A stretch of DNA of 64,000 bases, taken from NCBI RefSeq assembly GCF_000876015.1, contig NZ_BBQM01000027.1:51845-115844 (forward strand). Reading direction: 5' to 3'. Positions 8,249 to 16,601 of the stretch are shown here, one piece after another (the first letter of the stretch is position 1; every line of letters begins with the position of its first letter). A program made the position numbers and the translations under genes. The notes beneath the pieces were generated by a model that did not search any database, had not been told where the DNA came from, and saw nothing but the letters and a program-made list of their open reading frames with translations. The stretch is from Cupriavidus basilensis (GTDB lineage: Bacteria > Pseudomonadota > Gammaproteobacteria > Burkholderiales > Burkholderiaceae).

Positions 8249-9184
8249 TCAGCGGCGCAGGCTGATCGCGTCGCCGGGCTCGTCGCCCGCCGCCACCGCC
8301 TTGACGCGCTCGCGCAGCCAGGTCTGGCCCGGGTCGGCGTCGGTGCGGTCGTGCCAGATCAGGCTGAAGGTGAAGCCCGGCAGCGCGAAGGGCGGCTCGA
8401 ACACCGCGAAGCGCGCGTCGTCCTCGAACGCGGCCAAGCTGCGGCGCGCCGTGGTCAGGACCAGGTTGGTGCCGGCGATCAGCGCCGGCGCCACGCTCCA
8501 GTGGGGCAGCACGCAGGCGATCTTGCGCCGCCCGCCGGCCTTGGCCACCGCGGCGTCGATGGCGTCCACGCGCTCGCCGTGGGCCGACACCAGCACGTGC
8601 GAGCGGGCCAGGTAAGCCACCTGGTCCAGCTTGCCCTGGCCGCGCACCGTGGCCGCATCCACCATGCAGGCATAGGCTTCCTCGAACAGCGGCGCGCCGC
8701 GCATGCCTTCGGGCGGCGCCTCGAACACGCCCAGCGCGAGGTCGATCTCGCCGTCCGCCACCTTGGCCACCATGCCTTCGCGGCTGGCCTGCGAGACCAC
8801 CAGGTCGATGCCCGGCGCGGCCTTGCGCACCGCGCGCAGCAGGCTGGGCAGCAACGCCATCGCGCCGTAGTCGGACATGGCCAGGCGGAAGCTGCGGCGC
8901 GCCGTGGCGGGCTGGAAGCCCGTCGGCCCGAGCAGGATGCGCACCTGCGCCAGCGCCTCGGCCAGCGGCCCGGCCAGCTCGTGGGCGCGCGGGCTCGGCA
9001 CCAGCCCGCCCTGGCCGCGCACCAGCAGCGGGTCGTCCAGCAACTGGCGCAGGCGGCCCAGCGCGTGGCTGACGGCCGGCTGGCTCAGGTGCAGGCGCAG
9101 CGCCGCGCGCGAGATATGTCGTTCGGCCAGCAGCGCTTCCAGCACCACCAGCAGGTTCAGGTCGATTGCACGTAGATCATTCAT
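8249..9184 (-). CDS. LysR-family transcriptional regulator
   Basis: 311 residues. The N-terminal winged helix-turn-helix (residues about 5-65, DLNLLVVLEALLAERHISRAA, then LSQPAVSHALGRLR) is typical of LysR regulators of the NodD/PcaQ-like branch. The C-terminal region has the two-lobed effector-binding fold (FRLAMSDYGAMALLP, DLALGVF, HVLVSAHG). ATG 9184 is chosen because MNDLRAIDLN is the common start; a 16-residue extension exists upstream. The target is unclear: the gene is convergent with PCuAC, and the next gene upstream is a small Cys-rich protein in the same direction. A relative at a distance may be its target. Effector unknown. Confidence 0.9.
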   Translation of the reverse strand: MNDLRAIDLNLLVVLEALLAERHISRAALRLHLSQPAVSHALGRLRQLLDDPLLVRGQGGLVPSPRAHELAGPLAEALAQVRILLGPTGFQPATARRSFRLAMSDYGAMALLPSLLRAVRKAAPGIDLVVSQASREGMVAKVADGEIDLALGVFEAPPEGMRGAPLFEEAYACMVDAATVRGQGKLDQVAYLARSHVLVSAHGERVDAIDAAVAKAGGRRKIACVLPHWSVAPALIAGTNLVLTTARRSLAAFEDDARFAVFEPPFALPGFTFSLIWHDRTDADPGQTWLRERVKAVAAGDEPGDAISLRR

Positions 9185-9266
9185 GGGGCGAATAGTAGCC
9201 GCATGAATGGGAAATGGAAATTCGTTGCGCAATATTTTGCGTGGGGCACCGCGGCAGGCCCGCTGC

Positions 9267-9494
9267 TCAGGCGGCGCCGGGCGCCGCTTCGGCGGCCTCG
9301 CGGCGCCTGGCCAGGCAGGCCGGGCACAGGCAGTGCCGGCCCGGCACGATCAGCCGCGCCGGCAGCAGCGGCTGGCTGGCGCACCAGCACTGCGGCAGGC
9401 CGGCCGCGTAGCCGCACACGAAGCCGGCGCCGCAGGCGCTGCAATGCTCGACCGGGCGCAGCTGGCCGGTCAGCACGGTGGCCGGGTCGCTCAC
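9267..9494 (-). CDS. small cysteine-rich CWC-family protein
   Basis: About 75 residues. It has the Cys-rich CWC family pattern: CSACGAGFVCG, then QCWCASQP, then CLCPACL, giving seven or eight cysteines likely to hold zinc. The function of the family is unknown. The start is uncertain: GTG at 9494 (VSDPATVL) gives the usual family length, while an ATG at 9554 would add 20 Arg/Gln-rich residues; neither has a good ribosome site. It precedes the LysR gene on the same strand with an 82-bp gap. Confidence 0.7.
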   Translation of the reverse strand: MSDPATVLTGQLRPVEHCSACGAGFVCGYAAGLPQCWCASQPLLPARLIVPGRHCLCPACLARRREAAEAAPGAA

Positions 9495-9861
9495 GGCGCG
9501 GCGCCGGGCTTGCCGGCATTGTCTGCGGTGCCCGGGCGGCGCCTGTCGGTGCACCGGGCACCGGGTTTGTCAGGGTGCAGGCTCTTTGTCATGCCGCTGT
9601 TCTAATGTGTAGCGAGACTTGTGCGCGACCGGCGGGCAGATCGCCGGCTGGACTGTTGCGTGGAGGGGACGTCATGGTGCGCCGCAGGACGCATGTGCCG
9701 GCCTTGTGCCCCCGCTGCGCCACGGTCCGCTCGCGTGCGCTCCGGTTTCTTGTAAAATCGGCGCCTGCCGCGGCCGGAGGTGGCTTGTCAGGGGCACGAT
9801 GCCCATGACGCGCCTGCCTGCCGCCGGCCAGAACCGCCATGATACCTGTTGAATCTCACGG
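9495..9861. other. intergenic region upstream of argB
   Basis: About 370 bases between the divergent CWC and argB genes. TGTAAAAT at 9751-9758 resembles an extended -10 element about 100 bp before argB, but no matching -35 was found. The several open frames here have no ribosome sites and no recognisable products. Confidence 0.4.
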
Positions 9862-10791
9862 ATGTCCCTTGCCATGAACGCCGACAACCCCGGGCCTGCC
9901 GCAACTGCGGTGGCCGCCATCGCCCCCGCCCTCAAGGCCGAAATCCTTGCCGAGGCGCTGCCCTATATCCGCAAGTTTCACGGCAAGACCATCGTGGTCA
10001 AGTACGGCGGCAATGCCATGACCGAGGAAAAGCTCAAGCACGGCTTCGCGCGCGACGTGATCCTGCTCAAGCTGGTCGGCATGAACCCGGTGGTGGTCCA
10101 CGGCGGCGGCCCGCAGATCGACGAGGCGCTGAAGAAGGTCGGCAAGGTCGGCACCTTCATCCAGGGCATGCGCGTGACCGACGAAGAAACGATGGAAGTG
10201 GTCGAGTGGGTGCTCGGCGGCGAGGTCCAGCAGGACATCGTCATGCTGATCAACCAGTACGGCGGCCAGGCCGTGGGCCTGACCGGCAAGGACGGCGGCC
10301 TGATCCGCGCCAAGCGCCTGAAGATGCCGGACCGCGAGAACCCGGGCGCCTTCATCGACATCGGCTACGTGGGCGACATCGAGGCCATCAACCCGGCCGT
10401 GGTCAAGGCGCTGCAGGACGACGCCTTCATCCCGGTGATCTCGCCGATCGGCTTCTCCGACGACGGCCAGGCCTACAACATCAACGCCGACGTGGTCGCC
10501 GGCAAGATGGCCGAGATCCTCAAGGCCGAAAAGCTGGTCATGATGACCAACATCCCGGGCGTGATGGACAAGGCCGGCAACCTGCTGACCGACCTGTCGG
10601 CGCGCGAGATCGAGGAGCTGTTCGCCGACGGCACCATCTCCGGCGGCATGCTGCCCAAGATCTCGTCGGCGCTGGACGCGGCCAAGAGCGGCGTCAACTC
10701 GGTGCACATCGTCGATGGCCGCATCGAACACTCGCTGCTGCTCGAAATCCTGACCGAACAGGCGTTCGGCACCATGATCCGCTCGCACTGA
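9862..10791 (+). CDS. argB: acetylglutamate kinase
   Basis: 309 residues. Phosphorylates N-acetylglutamate with ATP, second step of arginine synthesis. Family motifs are complete: KTIVVKYGGNAM (phosphate loop), VVVHGGGPQI, GLTGKDGGLI, NINADVVAGKMA, MMTNIPGVMD and SGGMLPKI. The N-terminal extra helix before KYGGNAM (residues 20-40) is that seen in arginine-sensitive hexameric enzymes, so feedback inhibition is possible. Start is either ATG 9862 (MSLAMNAD) or ATG 9874; neither has a strong ribosome site. argC lies apart at 22.4-23.4 kb on the other strand. A HAD phosphatase gene follows after 60 bp. Confidence 0.97.
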   Translation: MSLAMNADNPGPAATAVAAIAPALKAEILAEALPYIRKFHGKTIVVKYGGNAMTEEKLKHGFARDVILLKLVGMNPVVVHGGGPQIDEALKKVGKVGTFIQGMRVTDEETMEVVEWVLGGEVQQDIVMLINQYGGQAVGLTGKDGGLIRAKRLKMPDRENPGAFIDIGYVGDIEAINPAVVKALQDDAFIPVISPIGFSDDGQAYNINADVVAGKMAEILKAEKLVMMTNIPGVMDKAGNLLTDLSAREIEELFADGTISGGMLPKISSALDAAKSGVNSVHIVDGRIEHSLLLEILTEQAFGTMIRSH

Positions 10792-10851
10792 GCGGCGTCC
10801 GCCGGCCGCGCGCGCCGCGCGCTGCCGGTCCTGCCTTCCTTCCCTTCCCGC

Positions 10852-11844
10852 GTGCCGACACCAACCCAGACCCCGCGCCCCAGCCTGCGCGGTGCGCGCC
10901 GCCGCCGCCCCGCCGGCGACAATTCCGGCCGCACCGTCTGGCTGTTCGATCTCGACAACACGCTGCACGACGCCTCGCACGCGATCTTCCCGGCCATCAA
11001 CCGGTTGATGACGGCGTACGTGGCGCGCGTGATCGGCTGCGACGAGGCCACCGCCAGCGAGATGCGGGTGAAGTACTGGCAGCGCTACGGCGCCACGCTG
11101 CTCGGCATGATCCGCCACCACGGCGTGGACCCGGCCGACTTCCTGCGCGCCGCGCACGATTTTCCCGAGCTGGCGCAGATGGTGCGCGTGCAGCGCGGGC
11201 TGGCCGCGCACCTGATGCGCCTGCCGGGCCGCAAGATCCTCGTCACCAACGCGCCCGCGCAGTACGCGCGCGCGGTGCTGCGCGTGGCCGGCATCGCGCA
11301 CTGCTTCGAGCGCGTGGTGGCGGTCGAGGACATGTGGGTGCACGGCCACCTGCGGCCCAAGCCCGACCGCCGCATGCTGCGCCGGCTGCTGGCCCAGCAC
11401 GGCGTGGCGCCGCACCGCGCGGTGCTGGTGGAAGACACGCTGTCCCACCTCAAGCGCTACGCCGGCACCGGCATCCGCACCGCCTGGGTGACGGGCTATC
11501 TGCGCACGTTGGCGCCGTCGCGCCCGCACGCGGTGCCGCTGCCGGCCGATGCCGCGGTGGCCGGCGTGAGCGGCGACGCCGTGCTGCGCAGCACGCTCGA
11601 TGCCGAAGACCGCCAGCGCGCCGGCCACGCCGCGCAGGAGCGCTCGGTGACGCTGGTGGCGGCCGAGACGCAGGACCCGCCGGCCGCGGCCGCGCAGGGC
11701 GCGGCCGGCGGCACCGCGCCCCAGGCGCTGCCCGCTTCGGCGCCGCGGGTGCGCGCGCGCATCGTAAATCGTCCCGGCTATGTGGACGTAAAAGTACAAT
11801 CCATGCATCAACTCAAACAAAGAATGCGGGGAATCGGGTCATGA
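10852..11844 (+). CDS. HAD-family pyrimidine 5'-nucleotidase-like protein
   Basis: 330 residues with GTG start. The core domain (about residues 27-225) is a HAD phosphatase: motif I LFDLDNTLHD, motif II ILVTNAP, motif III and IV around KPDRRMLRR and VLVEDT. It belongs to the SDT1/pyrimidine 5'-nucleotidase branch. The last 90 residues are Ala-rich and low-complexity, longer than usual. Its stop TGA overlaps the start of slmA as ATGA. The argB-HAD-slmA order is conserved in Burkholderiaceae, as far as I recall. The substrate is inferred from the family only. Confidence 0.88.
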   Translation: MPTPTQTPRPSLRGARRRRPAGDNSGRTVWLFDLDNTLHDASHAIFPAINRLMTAYVARVIGCDEATASEMRVKYWQRYGATLLGMIRHHGVDPADFLRAAHDFPELAQMVRVQRGLAAHLMRLPGRKILVTNAPAQYARAVLRVAGIAHCFERVVAVEDMWVHGHLRPKPDRRMLRRLLAQHGVAPHRAVLVEDTLSHLKRYAGTGIRTAWVTGYLRTLAPSRPHAVPLPADAAVAGVSGDAVLRSTLDAEDRQRAGHAAQERSVTLVAAETQDPPAAAAQGAAGGTAPQALPASAPRVRARIVNRPGYVDVKVQSMHQLKQRMRGIGS

Positions 11845-12536
11845 TGCAGAGCAATGGGCGCCCCTCGGGCGCCGCTTCAGGCAGCAATGCCGGCACCACC
11901 GCGGGCACCACCGCGGCCGCCGGCGCGCCGGCCGCGGGCGCCGACGGGGCGCCGGTGCGCAAGCGGCCGCGCCCCGGCGAGCGGCGCGTGCAGATCCTGC
12001 AGACGCTGGCCGGCATGCTGGAAGTGCCGCGCGGGGAGAAGATCACCACCGCCGCGCTGGCCGCCAAGCTGAGCGTGTCGGAGGCGGCGCTGTACCGCCA
12101 TTTCGCCAGCAAGGCGCAGATGTTCGAAGGCCTGATCGGCTTCATCGAGCAGACCGTGTTCGGCCTCATCAACCAGATCACCACGCAGGAAGAGAACGGC
12201 CTGCGCCAGGCGCACGCCATCGTGCGCATGCTGCTGTCGTTCGCCGAGAAGAACCCCGGCATGACGCGCGTGCTGACCGGCGAGGCGCTGGTCGGCGAGC
12301 ACGACCGCCTGCAGGAGCGCATCAACCAGCTGGTGGACCGCATCGAGGCCTCGCTGCGGCAGTGCCTGAAGGTCGCCATCAGCCAGGGCGCCTTCCCGGC
12401 CGACGCCGACGTGCCGGTGCGCGCCGCGCTGATCGTGGCGGCGGTGCAGGGCCAGTGGCACCGCTACGCCAAGAGCGGCTTCCGCAAGCTGCCCAGCGAG
12501 AACGCCGACGCGCAACTGCGCGTGCTGCTGGGCTGA
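11841..12536 (+). CDS. slmA: nucleoid occlusion factor SlmA (TetR fold)
   Basis: 231 residues. SlmA binds specific sites over the chromosome and blocks FtsZ ring formation there. After a low-complexity Ala/Gly/Thr N-terminus (residues 1-40, absent in E. coli), the TetR helix-turn-helix is clear (TTAALAAKLSVSEAALYRHF). Then follow FASKAQMFEGLIGFIEQ and LRQAHAIVRMLLSFAEKNPGM, diagnostic of SlmA rather than other TetR proteins. Start ATG 11841 (doublet ATGATG) overlaps the preceding stop, indicating coupling. The gene converges on a DUF817 gene with only about 10 bp between stops. Confidence 0.95.
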   Translation: MMQSNGRPSGAASGSNAGTTAGTTAAAGAPAAGADGAPVRKRPRPGERRVQILQTLAGMLEVPRGEKITTAALAAKLSVSEAALYRHFASKAQMFEGLIGFIEQTVFGLINQITTQEENGLRQAHAIVRMLLSFAEKNPGMTRVLTGEALVGEHDRLQERINQLVDRIEASLRQCLKVAISQGAFPADADVPVRAALIVAAVQGQWHRYAKSGFRKLPSENADAQLRVLLG

Positions 12537-12546
12537 GCCGCCACGA

Positions 12547-13419
12547 TCAGCGCGGCACGTGGATGCTGGCCTTGACGTGCTTGAGGTTGGCCACGATGGT
12601 GAAGGTCATCACGATCAGCAGCGACCACGAGCTCCACTTGCCCACGTGCACCGCCGACCACGCGCCGAGCTGGTCGGGATAGCGCCATACCGAGAAGAAG
12701 GTGCTGATGTTCTCGGCGATCCAGACGAACAGCCCGATCAGCACGAAGGCCAGCAGCAGCGGCATGCCGCGCTCGCGGTCGAGCGGGCGGAAGCGCACCG
12801 TGGCGCGCGCGTAGAGGCCGCAGATGCCGCAGGCCAGGTACCAGCGGTAGTCGCCGATATAGTGGTGCGTGAAAAAGTTGGCATACACCAGCACCGCCAT
12901 CGCGGCCGCCATCCAGTGCGGCGGATGGTGCCGCACGCTGACGCCGAGGATGCGCCAGGCCTGGATGATGTAGCTGCCCACCGCCGCGTACATGAAACCC
13001 GCGAACAGCGGCACGCCAAGCACCTTGGTGTAGGCGAAGTCGGGATAGCTCCACGACTGGATGCCGCCGGAGGTCTTGAACGCCTCCAGCGCGAAGCCCA
13101 CCACGTGGAACAGGCTGATGGCCTTGAGCTCGTCCACGGTTTCCAGCCGCGCCCACACCATCGCCGCCTGGATGGCGAGCGCCGCGGCCAGCAGCAGGTC
13201 ATAGCGCGGGATGCCCAGCCAGCCGCCGCGCGGCACCGCGAACACCGCCAGGAAGAACAGCCCGGCGAACAGGCAGGCGCGCGCCTCCTTGATGCCGAAG
13301 GCGAGCAATTCGCACAGCGCGCGCCGCGTGCCCGCCAGCGCCAGCGCCGGGCGCGGCGCGGTCAGGAAGCGGTCGATGCGGTTGGTGGCGGCCAGGGCCG
13401 CGCCGCTGGCCGGTGTCAT
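12547..13419 (-). CDS. DUF817 integral membrane protein
   Basis: 290 residues with seven or eight hydrophobic helices. The sequence matches the DUF817 family (FGIKEARACLFAGLFF, SWSYPDFAYTKVLGVPLF, FTHHYIGDYRWYL, WIAENISTFF), a conserved but uncharacterised inner-membrane protein. Several conserved His and Asp residues (HHYIGDYRW) near the membrane surface could bind metal, which is speculation. The ATG at 13419 lies 7 bp after the stop of the upstream membrane gene, so the two form an operon. Function unknown. Confidence 0.88.
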   Translation of the reverse strand: MTPASGAALAATNRIDRFLTAPRPALALAGTRRALCELLAFGIKEARACLFAGLFFLAVFAVPRGGWLGIPRYDLLLAAALAIQAAMVWARLETVDELKAISLFHVVGFALEAFKTSGGIQSWSYPDFAYTKVLGVPLFAGFMYAAVGSYIIQAWRILGVSVRHHPPHWMAAAMAVLVYANFFTHHYIGDYRWYLACGICGLYARATVRFRPLDRERGMPLLLAFVLIGLFVWIAENISTFFSVWRYPDQLGAWSAVHVGKWSSWSLLIVMTFTIVANLKHVKASIHVPR

Positions 13420-13426
13420 GCGGGCC

Positions 13427-13972
13427 TCACTTGGCCAGCGCGGGACGCCGCGCCAGCCCCGCGCGCTCCAGCCACAGCCGCAGGCCGGCGCCAAGCGTGC
13501 CCGCCGCCAGCAGCGGCAAGCCGATCCACAGGCATTCGAGCCGCAGGCGCGCCACGCCGAACAGGCCCGCCGCCGACAGCGGCAATGGCCGCCACGGCAG
13601 GTTCACGCGCCGGTCCGTCAGCGGGTAGAACAGCGCCGAGCCGATGCCGCGGTCGGTGAGCAGGTCCAGCAGCGGATGCGACACGGCGCTCGCCGCCACG
13701 AACAGGAACGCGATGCCGGGCCGCCAGCCGCGGCGCCGCGCCGCCAGCGCGGCCAGCAGGCCGAGCGCCAGCGCGAAGCCGATCGAGTGCGTCAGGCCCC
13801 GGTGGCCCAGCACCGTGTCGTAGCGCACGCCGGCGTGCCAGACGGCGAGCATGTCCAGGTCCGGCAGCACGCTGGCCGCCACGCCGGCGGCCAGCAGGCC
13901 GGCCGGCACGCGGCGCGGGCCGAGCGCGGCCGCGAGGGCCAGCGGCGGGGCGCAATGGAGATAGGTCGGCAT
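13427..13972 (-). CDS. membrane-bound metal-dependent hydrolase (YdjM/DUF457 type)
   Basis: 181 residues. Motifs LPDLDML, HRGLTHSIGFAL and SHPLLDLLTDRG are the metal-ligand Asp/His pattern of the YdjM/DUF457 family of inner-membrane predicted hydrolases. Four or five transmembrane stretches are visible. ATG 13972 begins MPTYLHC; an extension upstream has no support. It is first in a two-gene operon with the DUF817 protein, and lies downstream of creBC on the same strand with a gap of 116 bp. The true substrate is unknown. Confidence 0.87.
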   Translation of the reverse strand: MPTYLHCAPPLALAAALGPRRVPAGLLAAGVAASVLPDLDMLAVWHAGVRYDTVLGHRGLTHSIGFALALGLLAALAARRRGWRPGIAFLFVAASAVSHPLLDLLTDRGIGSALFYPLTDRRVNLPWRPLPLSAAGLFGVARLRLECLWIGLPLLAAGTLGAGLRLWLERAGLARRPALAK

Positions 13973-14088
13973 GAGCGGCGGTTTCCTTTGGGCTCGGCAA
14001 TGAGAATGCCGCCAGTGTGCCGCCGCCGTGTGAGGCGCCGCGGAAGCCTGTGTGAAGCGAATGTGTGGCGAACCGGCCGCCGCCGGCG

Positions 14089-15540
14089 CTATGCCGACGG
14101 CAGCGTCAGCGTGGCGCAGGCCCCGCCCCGCGCGCCGTTGGCCAGCGCGATGGCGCCCTGGTGCAGCGTGGCGATCTCGCGCACGAAGCACAGCCCCAGC
14201 CCGGTGCTCTTGTCCTGGCCGCCCGGGCGCGGCAGCGAGTAGAAGCGCTCGAACAGGCGCGGCAGCGCGTAGTCCGGGATGCCCGGCCCCTGGTCGGCCA
14301 CGCGCACGGCGGTGGTGGCGCCGGCCTGCTCCACCGAGATGTCCACCGCGCTGCCCGCCGGCGCGAAATCGAGCGCGTTTTCCAGCAGGTTGGCCAGCGC
14401 CTGGCGCAGCAGGAACGGGTCGCCTTCCACGGCCGGGTCAGGCTGCGCGGGCGGCAGCAGGCGCAGCGACAGTTCGCGCTGGCGCGCGCGCGGCTCCAGC
14501 TCCTGCAGCAGTTGCCCGATCAGCGGCAGCAGCGCCACGCGCTCGCGCGTCTCCAGGCGCTGGCGCTGCTCCAGCGCGGCCAGCGCCAGCAGCTTGCGGA
14601 TCATCTGTTCCAGGCGCTGCGCCTGGCGGCCGATGTTGGCGGCGAAGCGGCCGCGGTCCGCCGCCGGCATGTCCTCCTGCAGCAGCTCGGCCGCGCCGCC
14701 GATGGCCGCCAGCGGGCTCTTCATCTCGTGCGTGAGGGTGTGGATGTAGTGCTCGACGTACTGTTTGTCTTCCAGACGCGCGCGCATGCCCTGCACCGCG
14801 CGGCCCAGCTCGGCCAGCTCGCTGGCGCCGCGCAGCGGCATCTCGGCGCGCTCGCCGGCCGCCACCGCGCGCGCGTAGCGCTGCAGGCGGCGCAGGCCGT
14901 GCACCAGCCACAACGTGCAGGCCAGGCCGATGGCGAAGGCGCCGCCCATCAGCAGCAGGCCGTTGAGCAGGATCTTGCGCTGGCTGCGCGCGATGAACGG
15001 CGCCATCGTCACGTTGGGCTTGGCCACGGTCAGCACGCCGATGATCCGGCCGTCGTCGCGGATCGGCGCGGCCACGTGCATGACGGTGCTGGCGTCGTCG
15101 TCCGGGTCGGCGCGCGTGCTGCGCGCGCCGTACTGGCCGCGCAGGGTGCGGTAGACGTCGTTCCAGCGCGAGTAGTCGGCGCCTGTCGCGCCTGTCGCGC
15201 TTGTCCCGGCGTCGCCGGAGTCGAAGCGCACGATGCCGCGCTCGTCGGTGACGTAGATGCGGTAGCCGACCGCGTCCTTGTGCATGCCCCACACGTTGGC
15301 GTCGACCTTGTCCTCGCGCAGCCGCGCCAGGCGCCGCGCGAAGGCGCCGTCGGCGATATGCTCGCTCTTGAGGTCGTCGGCGGCCAGCACCGCGAGCACG
15401 TGGGCGGTGTCGACCAGCGTGTCCTCCATCGCCTGCCGCACGCCCGGCTTGACCTCCTGCACGAACACGCGCAGCGTGAGGAAGGCCGCCAGCCCGACGA
15501 TCAGGAAGAAGCCGAAGAAGATGCGAAGGCCGATGTGCAT
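14089..15540 (-). CDS. creC: CreC-type sensor histidine kinase
   Basis: 483 residues. TM1 (8-28) and TM2 (about 180-200) bracket a periplasmic/extracytoplasmic sensor domain, followed by HAMP (LRRLQRYARAVAAGERAEMP), the H-box IHTLTHEMKSPLAAI, N-box LLENALDFAP, and G-boxes DQGPGIPDY and STGLGLCFV. The wording of the H-box and linker (VEHYIHTLTHEMKSPL) is characteristic of CreC, the carbon-source responsive kinase that signals to CreB. creB lies 29 bp upstream in the same direction. The family's usual target gene creD is not adjacent; instead the DUF457-DUF817 pair follows. Confidence 0.92.
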   Translation of the reverse strand: MHIGLRIFFGFFLIVGLAAFLTLRVFVQEVKPGVRQAMEDTLVDTAHVLAVLAADDLKSEHIADGAFARRLARLREDKVDANVWGMHKDAVGYRIYVTDERGIVRFDSGDAGTSATGATGADYSRWNDVYRTLRGQYGARSTRADPDDDASTVMHVAAPIRDDGRIIGVLTVAKPNVTMAPFIARSQRKILLNGLLLMGGAFAIGLACTLWLVHGLRRLQRYARAVAAGERAEMPLRGASELAELGRAVQGMRARLEDKQYVEHYIHTLTHEMKSPLAAIGGAAELLQEDMPAADRGRFAANIGRQAQRLEQMIRKLLALAALEQRQRLETRERVALLPLIGQLLQELEPRARQRELSLRLLPPAQPDPAVEGDPFLLRQALANLLENALDFAPAGSAVDISVEQAGATTAVRVADQGPGIPDYALPRLFERFYSLPRPGGQDKSTGLGLCFVREIATLHQGAIALANGARGGACATLTLPSA

Positions 15541-15569
15541 GCGTGGGCGCGAAGGAAGGGAGAGCGGGA

Positions 15570-16265
15570 TCAGGCCGCGAGCGAATAGCCCATGCCGCGG
15601 TGCGTGCGGATCGGGTCGCAGCCGGGATCGAGCGCGCGCAGCTTGGCGCGCACGGTCTTGACGTGGGTGTCGACGGTGCGGTCGATGGTGTCGGCGGCAT
15701 CGTGCCAGACCAGCGCCATCAGCTGCGCGCGCGAGTAGATGCGCCCCGGGTGCCGCAGCAGCAGCGACAGCAGCAAGTATTCGTAGCGGGTCAGGTCCAG
15801 CCACCGGCCGCGCCAGGCCACGCGCGCGCCGTCGGCGTCGAGCGTGAATTCCTGCGCGGCGGCGGCTGGCGGCGCTGGCGGCGGTGTAGCGCGCGTGCCG
15901 GCGCGGCGCAGGATCACGCGCACGCGCGCGGCCAGCTCGCGCGGCGAGAACGGCTTGACCACGTAGTCGTCGGCGCCGATCTCCAGGCCCACGATGCGGT
16001 CGATCTCTTCATGGCGCGCGGTCAGGAAGATCACCGGCACGTCGGAGAACGTGCGCAGCGTGCGGCAGACCTCGAAGCCGTTGATGTCCGGCAGGCCCAC
16101 GTCGAGAATCACCAGGTCGGGCACCTGCGCGCGCAGCCGCGCCAGCGCCGCGCCGCCGAGCGCGCAATGCGCCACCGACATGCCGTCGGTGGACAGCGCG
16201 TAGAGGATGGTGTCCGCGATCGCGGCTTCGTCTTCGATGACCAGGATGCTGGGCGGGTTCGTCAA
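15570..16265 (-). CDS. creB: CreB-type OmpR-family response regulator
   Basis: 231 residues. Receiver domain: IEDEAAIADTI, phospho-acceptor Asp in LVILDVGLPDINGFE, FLTARHEEIDR, and Lys in VVKPFSPRE. Winged-helix output: LDLTRYEYLLLSLLLRHPGRIYSRAQLM, then DTHVKTVRAKL and RTHRGMGYSL. The sequence is nearest CreB. The only sensible start is TTG at 16265 (LTNPPSILVIEDE in frame), because no ATG or GTG lies near; a TTG start is unusual. Stop is 29 bp before creC. The gene is divergent from the metX leader, so the two promoters share about 340 bp. Confidence 0.92.
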   Translation of the reverse strand: MTNPPSILVIEDEAAIADTILYALSTDGMSVAHCALGGAALARLRAQVPDLVILDVGLPDINGFEVCRTLRTFSDVPVIFLTARHEEIDRIVGLEIGADDYVVKPFSPRELAARVRVILRRAGTRATPPPAPPAAAAQEFTLDADGARVAWRGRWLDLTRYEYLLLSLLLRHPGRIYSRAQLMALVWHDAADTIDRTVDTHVKTVRAKLRALDPGCDPIRTHRGMGYSLAA

Positions 16266-16327
16266 GGCAAGGCTCGCTGGCAGTAGGGACAACGGCGCGG
16301 GGCGGGCGGCGCCGGCGCCGTTTGCTC

Positions 16328-16333
16328 TATAAT
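16328..16333 (+). promoter_or_regulatory. -10 box of the metX transcript
   Basis: Perfect TATAAT about 8 bp before the first aptamer base. No good -35 is visible 17 bp upstream (region GC-rich), so an activator may be needed or the promoter may rely on the strong -10. Confidence 0.6.
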
Positions 16334-16340
16334 AAGCGCG

Positions 16341-16436
16341 TCGCGCCGATTTGATGACTGGCTTGCGGGCGCGCGGCAGCCACGGTTCCCTTGTCGGGAT
16401 GTCGCGGCGGCCAATATAAATGCGGCTAAAGAGGTT
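16341..16436 (+). ncRNA. SAM-II type riboswitch in the metX leader
   Basis: The sequence follows the SAM-II pattern: P1 arms CGCGCC (16342-16347) and GGCGCG (16368-16373), loop starting GATTTGAT and ending CTTGC, and the conserved 3' strand ATAAATGCGGCTAAAGAGG (16415-16433), which resembles the consensus AUAAAUG-GCUAAA. Between them (about 16375-16412) is an extra imperfect hairpin (GGC-GCC-CG-TCCC paired to GGGA-CG-GGC-GCC) not found in the minimal alphaproteobacterial form. Binding of SAM is inferred by homology and by its position before metX. Confidence 0.75.
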
Positions 16437-16489
16437 GGGCCGGTACCCTGCCACGCAAGGCACCGGCAAGCGGCGACAAGGCCCGCGCA

Positions 16490-16574
16490 AAACCCGATTG
16501 GCTGCGCCACCGTTCGTGCAAATGCAAACCGCAACCGCACGCGACGGCCATGCAAATGCCGGTCGGGTTTTTTT
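16490..16574 (+). terminator. terminator/anti-terminator pair in the metX leader
   Basis: A local hairpin CGACGGC (16542-16548) / GCC-G-GTCG (16558-16565) is followed by GG and seven T (16568-16574), an intrinsic terminator 27 bp before metX. Upstream AAACCCGA (16490-16497) is exactly complementary to TCGGGTTT (16563-16570) and could pair with it instead. This is the layout of a transcription attenuator controlled by the upstream aptamer. Confidence 0.65.
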
Positions 16575-16601
16575 ACGCCCGTCTCCCGGCGGGCCCACTT
16601 C

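Noticed and set aside
9619..9852. Small gene before argB
   Set aside because: No ribosome site, no family resemblance, and overlapping frames on both strands are equally open.
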